Source: Gemmatimonadota bacterium
GTDB lineage: Bacteria > Latescibacterota > UBA2968 > UBA8231
Length of the DNA: 6,374 bases
Direction: 5' to 3'
Assembly: GCA_026706505.1 (NCBI GenBank)
Contig: JAPOYQ010000182.1
Span: 1 to 6,374 of the forward strand
A model generated the notes under the pieces. It ran no database searches. It was not told the origin of the DNA and saw nothing but the letters and a program-made list of their open reading frames with translations. The number at the start of each line of letters is the position of its first letter. Position 1 is the stretch's first letter. The position numbers and the translations under genes were made by a program. This document shows positions 1 to 6,374 of this stretch, one piece after another.

Positions 1-1470
1 TATCAAGGGGAGAGCGTCAACCGAGGTTTGTCTGGCGGCCTGACTCTCGAACAGCCGCTCGGCCCACTGGCCCTGCGCTTCGACAGCAGTCTGCGCAATG
101 CCGACGATATTTCTACGCCGCATGGGGTACTCGCCAATACGGACATCCGCACGGGCAATGCCTCGGTCGGCTTGAGCCTAGTGGGTTCTTGGGGACACAT
201 GGGCGCGTCGGGCAGTCTGTACGACTCCGACTACGGTATCCCTCCTGACCCAGAGGGTGGCCACCCGCACGGCATCTCCATTGATCTCCAGCGCCAGCAC
301 CTCGAAGGGCGTGGCGAAATCCTCACCGGGCCGGACTGGCTCCAGCGCCTAGAATTGCACCACTCGTTTTCGCGCTATCAGCACGGCGAATTTGAAGCCA
401 GTGGCGACTTGGGTATGGAGTTCGGCGTGCTTACGCACAACAGCGGCGCGCTGGCCCATTTAAATCGCATGGGGCCTTTTGCAAACGGTGTGATTGGCCT
501 GTGGTACGAGTACCGCAATTATGCCGCGGCTGGGCTCAACTTCACGCCGTCGGCCGAGGAATATGCCGGCGCTCTGTTCACGTACCAGGAGTGGGAGCAT
601 GGGCCTTGGGCGGCCAATGCGGCCTGGCGCGTTGATGTCCGCCGCGTCGAGCCGAGAGAAGAGCGCGATTCGCGCAGAGTCGGCCGCATCCAGACGCGCG
701 ACTTTGCCGGTATGTCCGCTGGCCTATCCAACCACTACCGCCCCAGTTCGACCTTGACACTGGGCACGACCTTGATGCGCTCCTTTCGCGCCCCCGGCAT
801 CGAAGAGCTGTTCTCCGAAGGACCGCATCTGGCCGCCTATTCGTACGAGGTGGGCAATGGTGCCCTCGGCAGCGAACGCGGCCTAGGACTGGAACTGTTC
901 GCCGACTACCACCTCGAAGAAGGCCATGTGCACTTAGCCGTCTTCCGCAACGCGATCAATGGGTTCATTTTCCCCAAGAATAGCGGCGCGCGCAGTTTGC
1001 GGCGCGCTGATCTTTTTCTTTACCAGACTGTAGGGGAGCGCGTCCTCATGTACGGTGCCGAAGCCAACTTTGATTGGCACTTGGTGGAGCCTTGGAAGGT
1101 GGCTGGCACCCTCAGTTATGTGCGCGGTCGTCTCATCGACCTCAACGACGAACCCCTGCCGCGTCTGCCGCCCCTGCAAGGGCACTTGGGTCTGACCTGT
1201 GAACCCACTGAGGCGCTGAGTGCGACCCTTGACCTGCGCTTGGCTGCGGATCAGAACCAGATCGGCGAGTTTGAAGAGCCTACGGAAGGCTACGCAGTGC
1301 TGGATTTTTCAGGTCAGTACTATGCGGAGTGGGGGGGCCGTCTGCACACCTTCTCCCTGACCTTGGAAAACGCCACTGACGCGGTGTACCGCAATCACCT
1401 CAACCGTGTCAAAGAGATCCTGCCCGAGCCAGGCCGCAATCTGCGCCTGCTGCACAAGATATTCTTCTGA
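1..1470 (+). CDS. TonB-dependent outer-membrane receptor, ZnuD-like, 5'-truncated
   Basis: The reading frame is open from the first base, so the start, signal peptide, TonB box and most or all of the plug domain lie outside the window; 489 residues are visible. The visible part looks like a 22-strand type beta-barrel: alternating amphipathic strands, many Gly/Tyr/Trp residues, and a C-terminal strand ending in Phe (LLHKIFF), the usual outer-membrane assembly signal. Family marks are a YGIP motif near visible residue 78, followed by a short His-containing loop (GGHPHG), the barrel segment SFRAPGIEELFSEGPH near 261, and a C-terminal RNHLNRVKEILPEPGRN stretch. From memory these resemble ZnuD-type (zinc or haem) receptors, where a His-rich loop follows YGxP. 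Substrate assignment is inference; TonB-dependent receptor is secure. A TTG at 28 is only an internal codon. The gene converges on the pterin dehydratase with a 3-bp gap and no terminator between them. Confidence 0.9.
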   Translation, partial: YQGESVNRGLSGGLTLEQPLGPLALRFDSSLRNADDISTPHGVLANTDIRTGNASVGLSLVGSWGHMGASGSLYDSDYGIPPDPEGGHPHGISIDLQRQHLEGRGEILTGPDWLQRLELHHSFSRYQHGEFEASGDLGMEFGVLTHNSGALAHLNRMGPFANGVIGLWYEYRNYAAAGLNFTPSAEEYAGALFTYQEWEHGPWAANAAWRVDVRRVEPREERDSRRVGRIQTRDFAGMSAGLSNHYRPSSTLTLGTTLMRSFRAPGIEELFSEGPHLAAYSYEVGNGALGSERGLGLELFADYHLEEGHVHLAVFRNAINGFIFPKNSGARSLRRADLFLYQTVGERVLMYGAEANFDWHLVEPWKVAGTLSYVRGRLIDLNDEPLPRLPPLQGHLGLTCEPTEALSATLDLRLAADQNQIGEFEEPTEGYAVLDFSGQYYAEWGGRLHTFSLTLENATDAVYRNHLNRVKEILPEPGRNLRLLHKIFF

Positions 1471-1473
1471 GAC

Positions 1474-1779
1474 TTAGCTCCCCGGCTGCCATTCGTTGAG
1501 CGTGCGGGCGAAGAGGATATCCGAGCGGGTGACGGCCCCTTCGCTGTGGGTTGTTACCGAGACGGCGATGGTGCGCTTGCCGGTATCCAAGGAGAAGTCG
1601 GGGTGGTGGTTCTGTTCGGTGATGGTGTGGGTCAGGTGGTTGAGGAAAGAGGTGATGTCCTTGAAGTTGGCAAAGACGAAGTCGCGCGAGATGATGATGC
1701 CGTCGCGGCTCCAACCGTCGAGCGTTTGCAATTCGGCATCTACTTCGGCGGCGCTGAGGGTGGTTTTGTCTTCGGTCAT
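1474..1779 (-). CDS. Pterin-4a-carbinolamine dehydratase family protein (PCD/DCoH, PhhB-like)
   Basis: The 101-residue protein matches the usual size of this single-domain family, which dehydrates 4a-hydroxytetrahydrobiopterin to quinonoid dihydropterin in the cytoplasm. The core is visible: the HHPD motif at residues 58-61, then THSEGAVTRSD at 77-87 with His78 and Asp87, matching the family's THxxGGLTxxD block. Two departures stand out. The acidic residue before the His pair sits three rather than four residues upstream (Glu55), and the aromatic residue usual a few positions after HHP is replaced by a DTG stretch. The ATG start at 1779 has a GAGGAG ribosome site ten bases upstream. It is the second gene after the PLP enzyme (26-bp gap), so cotranscription is likely. 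No aromatic amino-acid hydroxylase is in view, so its pterin partner is unknown; homologues without that partner have been linked to folate or molybdopterin metabolism. Confidence 0.88.
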   Translation of the reverse strand: MTEDKTTLSAAEVDAELQTLDGWSRDGIIISRDFVFANFKDITSFLNHLTHTITEQNHHPDFSLDTGKRTIAVSVTTHSEGAVTRSDILFARTLNEWQPGS

Positions 1780-1805
1780 GGCGGATTGGCTCCTCGTTGA
1801 GATGG

Positions 1806-2915
1806 TTAAGAGGTTAAGATGTGGTGGAGGCGGTCGGCGATGATTTCGGCTTCGCCGTCTAAGAGGGTTTGCGGCCCAACGCTGAGCGCGGTGTCGCCGC
1901 CGCTGACGAGGATCGACGGTTCGCCTACTTCGAGCGCGCGCACTACGTCGCTGGCCGAGAGGGGGGCCGCGTCGCCAAATTGCAGATGCACTAGCGGTGA
2001 GGCCGGCGGAAATTTGTTCTCGTAGGCTTTAGTAAAACTAGCCTCAATGCCGGCGATGCCTTCGACGGCCTCGGCGACGATTCGACAGCGGCGTTCCCAC
2101 TCGGCGACGACCGCTGCTTCGTCCATTTCAAAGAAGAGTTCGACGGCGCGGAGCAAGCCGCAGATTTCCTCTTTGCCGACCTTCATGCCGCGGCCGATGG
2201 CCGAGTGCGGGTTGGAGTTGAGGTGGCACGCGGCAATCAGGTCTTTGCGCCCCAAGATCAGGCCCGATGACTGCGGCCCGAACAGGCCCTTGCCGCCGCT
2301 GAAGACGGACAGATCGCAACCCATAGCTGGCAGGTCAGTCAGGTTGGAGCGCGGCGGCAATTGTGCTGCCGCATCGACGATGACCGGCACATTGCGCTCG
2401 TGGGCAGCGGCGACGAGCGCGGGCAGTTCGGACAGGGGCTGGCTGCCGAGAAAGTACACTACCGCCGCTGTCTTGGGGCCGATGCCAGCGACGTAATCGT
2501 CGATAGTCACAGACTCTGCGGTGCCCACTTTGACTAGCTCTCCGCCACTGAGGAGGAAGCCCTGATGAATGTAGTAATGCGAATCGACCAAGCTGATGAC
2601 GAACTGATTGGGTCGATCTCCGACGTCGGGAAGCTGGGCAATGGTGCGGGCATCCGTGCCGGTCAGGCAAGCCGCGCCGGCCAAGAGCATGCCACCGGCC
2701 GCGCCCGAAGACACAAAGGCCGCTTCAGCGCCGGTGAGTTCGACGATGCGAGCGCCGGCTTTTTCGTGCAGCTCGTTGAGGTGGACGAATTGGCGCGACG
2801 CTTCGGCCATTGCCTCGACCACAGGTGCGGGCATGATGGAACCGCCGAGCGTGGTAATGGTGCCTCGGGCGTTGATAAAAGGGCGCAGGCCTAGTCGTTG
2901 GTACAAGGTGGACAT
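1806..2915 (-). CDS. PLP-dependent SelA/DgaE-like enzyme (fold type I)
   Basis: A 369-residue protein of the group annotated as L-seryl-tRNA(Sec) selenium transferase-related or D-glucosaminate-6-phosphate ammonia-lyase-like. The N-terminus has the family's RPFINARGTITTLGGS block (residues 11-26), then ELTGAEAAFVSSGAAGG (59-75), the cofactor-nitrogen Asp in VIVDAAAQLPP (Asp181), and the Schiff-base site FSGGKGLFGPQSSG with Lys209. It is about 100 residues shorter than genuine bacterial SelA and lacks its N-terminal tRNA-binding domain. No selenocysteine genes are nearby, so a selenium role is unlikely; a lyase, racemase or aldolase acting on an amino sugar or amino acid is more probable, substrate unknown. 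I chose the ATG at 2915 because AAGGA lies seven bases upstream. An in-frame TTG at 2939 would add eight residues but has no convincing ribosome site. It probably forms an operon with the downstream pterin dehydratase. Confidence 0.85.
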   Translation of the reverse strand: MSTLYQRLGLRPFINARGTITTLGGSIMPAPVVEAMAEASRQFVHLNELHEKAGARIVELTGAEAAFVSSGAAGGMLLAGAACLTGTDARTIAQLPDVGDRPNQFVISLVDSHYYIHQGFLLSGGELVKVGTAESVTIDDYVAGIGPKTAAVVYFLGSQPLSELPALVAAAHERNVPVIVDAAAQLPPRSNLTDLPAMGCDLSVFSGGKGLFGPQSSGLILGRKDLIAACHLNSNPHSAIGRGMKVGKEEICGLLRAVELFFEMDEAAVVAEWERRCRIVAEAVEGIAGIEASFTKAYENKFPPASPLVHLQFGDAAPLSASDVVRALEVGEPSILVSGGDTALSVGPQTLLDGEAEIIADRLHHILTS

Positions 2916-2973
2916 AGGTGGGTCCTTAATAATAGTCAAATGGATTGCGTATAAGTTGATAGTAAATAAAAAG

Positions 2974-3006
2974 AAAGCGGGCGGGATGAAACACCCCGCC
3001 CGCTTT
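2974..3006 (-). terminator. Intrinsic terminator of groESL
   Basis: A perfect 12-bp stem (AAAGCGGGCGGG at 2974-2985 with its exact complement at 2995-3006) encloses a 9-base loop. On the minus strand it is followed by a T-rich run (TTTCTTTTTATTT). It starts 21 bases after the groEL stop codon, as expected for a rho-independent terminator ending the chaperonin operon. It insulates groESL from the PLP gene, whose own promoter must then lie within about 60 bp (2916-2973). I see only a weak candidate -10 (TTATAC) there and no good -35. Confidence 0.9.
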
Positions 3007-3027
3007 TACATGTGTGCCAAGCATCCC

Positions 3028-4975
<1,948 letters not shown>

Positions 4976-4980
4976 GTTAG

Positions 4981-4990
4981 CTCCTCCTTT
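4981..4990 (-). promoter_or_regulatory. Strong Shine-Dalgarno site of groES
   Basis: On the minus strand this reads AAAGGAGGAG; the AGGAGG core ends seven bases before the groES ATG. It is the best ribosome site in the window, in keeping with high chaperonin expression. Confidence 0.9.
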
Positions 4991-5007
4991 TATGGGTAAA
5001 ATGGCTA

Positions 5008-5024
5008 TGGCACGCTATATGCAA
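5008..5024 (+). promoter_or_regulatory. Candidate divergent sigma-54 promoter toward the SDR
   Basis: The plus strand reads TGGCACG at 5008-5014 and ATGCA at 5019-5023, with GG at 5009-5010 and GC at 5021-5022, exactly 12 bases apart. It departs from consensus by A for Y before TGGCACG and by A for the first T of TTGC. It shares the TGCA -12 core with the groESL promoter on the other strand. Its predicted start is near 5034, leaving an untranslated leader of about 213 bases before the SDR gene. The match may be a by-product of dyad symmetry in a regulator's operator. Confidence 0.4.
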
Positions 5025-5035
5025 CTTTCGTGCCA
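5008..5035. repeat. Perfect dyad TGGCACG-N14-CGTGCCA centred on TGCA
   Basis: The 7-bp arms at 5008-5014 and 5029-5035 are exact complements, and the central TGCA (5020-5023) is itself a palindrome on the same axis (5021.5). The dyad coincides with both sigma-54 promoter matches. Arm length and spacing would also suit a dimeric DNA-binding protein, so it could be an operator. It does not resemble CIRCE (TTAGCACTC-N9-GAGTGCTAA). Confidence 0.85.
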
Positions 5036-5036
5036 A
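5020..5036 (-). promoter_or_regulatory. Sigma-54 (-24/-12) promoter for groESL
   Basis: The minus strand reads TTGGCACG, four bases (AAAG), then TTGCA. This matches the sigma-54 consensus YTGGCACG-N4-TTGCW at every defined position, and the GG and GC dinucleotides are exactly 12 bases apart. The predicted start is near 5009, giving a leader of about 34 bases that includes the strong ribosome site. Known biology: sigma-54 promoters need an enhancer-binding AAA+ activator and ATP hydrolysis, so groESL would be under signal-dependent activation. The activator is not in the window. No CIRCE inverted repeat is present, and no better sigma-70 promoter is apparent on this strand, though weak AT-rich matches cannot be excluded. 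Confidence 0.75.
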
Positions 5037-5120
5037 ATGACGAAAAATTTGCTAGTGTTTTGTTTATAAAGCACTTACGACTTATCTCGATGCAAGACAA
5101 TAAATGGAAATTTTATCATA

Positions 5121-5150
5121 TTGAGAATATACGCGTAAAAAAAATATAAA
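5121..5150 (+). promoter_or_regulatory. Candidate sigma-70 promoter for the SDR gene
   Basis: TTGAGA at 5121-5126 and TATAAA at 5145-5150, each five of six to consensus, are separated by 18 bp. A start near 5157 would leave a leader of about 90 bases. AT-rich DNA throws up such matches easily, so this is moderate evidence only. Confidence 0.4.
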
Positions 5151-5203
5151 AACAAATATAAGTGCATTAAAAATAATTCATAGGGTTATTTTCTGTAAAT
5201 GAC

Positions 5204-5226
5204 AATGAGAACATAAAATTCTCATT
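5204..5226 (+). repeat. 8-bp perfect inverted repeat ahead of the SDR start
   Basis: AATGAGAA (5204-5211) and its exact complement TTCTCATT (5219-5226) flank a 7-base AT-rich loop and end 20 bases before the SDR ATG. It is weak as an RNA hairpin because it is AT-rich and has no T-run, so it is not a terminator. A repressor operator or a leader hairpin near the ribosome site are both possible. Confidence 0.6.
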
Positions 5227-5246
5227 ATGAAAAAATCGAGGGATTA

Positions 5247-6029
5247 ATGAATTGGGATGACCAGCGGGTTGTACTGACCGGAGCCAGCAGCGGCATCGGT
5301 CGCGCCTTAGCCCTTGTGCTAGCCGAGCGGGGGGCGCGCTTGGTGTTGGTGGCTCGCCGCACTCAGGCGCTAGCAGAGCTAGGATCGGCCATTGAAGAAA
5401 GCGGCGGCCACCAGCCGCTAGTGGTGCCGTGTGACGTAAGCGATTTGGCTCAAGTCGGCGCTTTGCACGCCGAGGTGGAGGCGCAATGGGACGGGGCTGA
5501 CGTGCTGATCAACAACGCGGGTCGGGGGCATTACAACTTTTTTGCCGACGCGGATGTGCGCGAATGTGAGGCCGTGGTGCAAACGAATCTGCTCGGTGCC
5601 ATTTATTGCACCCGCGCCTTTCTGCCCGGTATGCTGGCGCAAGGACGGGGCTGGCTGGTCTTTATATCGAGTATTGTCGGCGAATTCCCCGTGCCCAAGC
5701 ACGCAGTGTATAGCGCGACGAAATTCGCGGTAAGCGGCTTGGCCGAAAGCCTCGACTATGAGCTGGCTCCCCGAGGCATTGGCGTCCACCTCGTGGAGCC
5801 GGGTTTGGTGCATACCGAGTTTGCCGCGCGGGCCGGCACTAAGCACCTGCCGGTGCAGAAAAAGTTCGCCAAGTCGGCCGAGGAAGTGGCCGAGGCCATT
5901 GCAGACGCCGTAGCCGCGGGCAAGCGCAAGAGCGTCCCAGACGCGGCTGCGCATTTGCTGATCAAGCTGCGCCAGCACTTGCCTCGCTTGACGCGGTTCG
6001 CTTTTAGGAGGGTCTGCCGCCGGCTCTAG
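5247..6029 (+). CDS. Classical short-chain dehydrogenase/reductase (SDR)
   Basis: A 260-residue cytoplasmic NAD(P)-dependent oxidoreductase of the classical SDR family. Visible marks in order: cofactor loop TGASSGIG (residues 11-18), ARR after the second strand (Arg37, Arg38, suggesting NADPH preference), CDV with Asp63, NNAG (89-92), Asn114, catalytic Ser142, and YSATK with Tyr155 and Lys159, then EPG at 184-186. The full Asn-Ser-Tyr-Lys tetrad is present, so it should be active. The C-terminal end is basic (RRVCRRL) and differs from FabG-type enzymes, which end in a GGxxxxVDGG block; it looks more like the DltE/YqjQ-type SDRs. The substrate cannot be told. The ATG is preceded by GAGGGA with unusually short spacing (three to five bases), so translation may be modest. 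It is divergent from groESL across the AT-rich region. Confidence 0.93.
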   Translation: MNWDDQRVVLTGASSGIGRALALVLAERGARLVLVARRTQALAELGSAIEESGGHQPLVVPCDVSDLAQVGALHAEVEAQWDGADVLINNAGRGHYNFFADADVRECEAVVQTNLLGAIYCTRAFLPGMLAQGRGWLVFISSIVGEFPVPKHAVYSATKFAVSGLAESLDYELAPRGIGVHLVEPGLVHTEFAARAGTKHLPVQKKFAKSAEEVAEAIADAVAAGKRKSVPDAAAHLLIKLRQHLPRLTRFAFRRVCRRL

Positions 6030-6035
6030 AGCGTG

Positions 6036-6374
6036 CTACTGAGAGGTGTACCCGCCATCGACGACGAGGGTCGCCCCGGTGGTAAAGCCAGATGCTTCCG
6101 AGGCGAAGTAGAGGACGGCTGTGGCCAATTCAGCCGGGTCGCCCCAGCGGTCCATGGGGACCTTGGCGATCATTGCGCGCGCCTTGGCTGGGTCTTGCAG
6201 CAGAGGTTCATTGATCGGGGTGATAAAAGGGCCGGGGCAGATGGCGTTGACAGTGATTCCGTGCGGTGCCCATTCGAGGGCGAGGGTCTTGGTGAGCTGG
6301 ACGATGCCGCCCTTGCTCGAGGCATACGGCGTGCGGTCGGCGATTGAGACCTGCGACACGGTGGACCCGAGGTT
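6036..6374 (-). CDS. FabG-like short-chain dehydrogenase/reductase, C-terminal part
   Basis: The frame is open to the window edge, so the gene is truncated at its 5' end and only its last 112 residues are seen; the Rossmann glycine loop is missing. Visible are the catalytic Ser in NLGS, thirteen residues before the Tyr of YASSK, then NAICPGPFITPIN (the PG motif after the fifth strand) and the C-terminal ATLVVDGGYTSQ typical of FabG, gluconate 5-dehydrogenase and related 3-oxoacyl or sugar-alcohol dehydrogenases. The GTG at 6357-6359 is an internal Val codon, not a start, because the catalytic Ser lies upstream of it. It converges on the other SDR with a 6-bp gap. The two SDRs differ clearly in their C-terminal halves, so this is not a recent duplication. 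Confidence 0.93.
   Translation of the reverse strand, partial: NLGSTVSQVSIADRTPYASSKGGIVQLTKTLALEWAPHGITVNAICPGPFITPINEPLLQDPAKARAMIAKVPMDRWGDPAELATAVLYFASEASGFTTGATLVVDGGYTSQ

Larger units (their letters stand above)
5037..5246. other. AT-rich divergent intergenic region between groES and SDR
   Basis: About 210 bp of strongly AT-rich DNA, in sharp contrast to the flanking genes, with no credible ORF. Besides the sites listed separately it holds an imperfect inverted repeat (AGTGTTTT at 5054-5061, AAAGCACT at 5068-5075, seven of eight paired). It also holds an 8-bp palindrome TACGCGTA at 5130-5137, about 125 bp upstream of the predicted groESL start. A motif TAAGTGC[A/T]TTA occurs in opposite orientations at 5067-5077 (minus) and 5159-5169 (plus). 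Any of these could be binding sites for an enhancer-binding activator, and the A/T runs could give intrinsic bend; that is inference. Confidence 0.6.

Noticed and set aside
1331..1337. Seven-G homopolymer in the TonB receptor, considered as a phase-variation tract
   Set aside because: It is short, encodes an ordinary Trp-Gly-Gly stretch in frame, and is expected by chance in GC-rich DNA.
1806..2915. Genuine SelA (selenocysteine synthase)
   Set aside because: The protein is too short, lacks the N-terminal tRNA-binding domain, and has no selB, selC or selD nearby.
5008..5035. CIRCE (HrcA operator) upstream of groES
   Set aside because: The arms TGGCACG/CGTGCCA with a 14-base spacer do not match TTAGCACTC-N9-GAGTGCTAA in sequence or spacing.
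6023..6032. Palindrome GCTCTAGAGC over the stop codon of the SDR, considered as a bidirectional terminator
   Set aside because: It has no loop and no T-run on either strand, so it cannot act as an intrinsic terminator.
6036..6359. A complete 107-residue SDR starting at the GTG at 6359
   Set aside because: The catalytic Ser and continuing homology lie upstream of that codon and run to the window edge, so the gene is truncated by the window, not naturally short.

Overview
The window is a compact stretch of bacterial chromosome. A TonB-dependent outer-membrane receptor makes the source a Gram-negative, two-membrane bacterium. Coding DNA is GC-rich, while the one long intergenic region (about 4976-5246) is strikingly AT-rich. 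Nothing here fixes the phylum. I see no rRNA, tRNA, CRISPR array, insertion sequence or phage gene.

Layout: (1) 1-1470, plus strand, is the 5'-truncated barrel of a TonB-dependent receptor whose YGIP/His-loop and C-terminal motifs resemble ZnuD-type metal receptors. (2) It meets, tail to tail with a 3-bp gap, a minus-strand pair: a SelA/DgaE-like PLP enzyme (1806-2915) followed 26 bp later by a pterin-4a-carbinolamine dehydratase homologue (1474-1779). (3) A strong intrinsic terminator (2974-3006) separates that pair from the upstream groES-groEL operon (4975 down to 3028). Its GroEL keeps all key ATPase residues but ends in an acidic, then His/Gly-rich tail instead of the usual Gly-Gly-Met repeats. 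(4) The AT-rich region divides groESL from a divergent classical short-chain dehydrogenase (5247-6029). (5) That gene meets, tail to tail with a 6-bp gap, the C-terminal part of a second, unrelated-type SDR on the minus strand (6036 to the window edge).

The most notable feature is just upstream of groES. A textbook sigma-54 (-24/-12) promoter, TTGGCACG-N4-TTGCA, points at groES. It lies inside a perfect dyad, TGGCACG-N14-CGTGCCA, centred on the palindrome TGCA. Because of this symmetry the plus strand also carries a near-consensus sigma-54 promoter with exact GG-to-GC spacing, pointing at the SDR. The two share one -12 element. This suggests either mutually exclusive divergent sigma-54 transcription of the chaperonin operon and the SDR, or an operator overlapping a sigma-54 promoter. 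No CIRCE element (the HrcA operator) is visible, so groESL seems to have an alternative control scheme.
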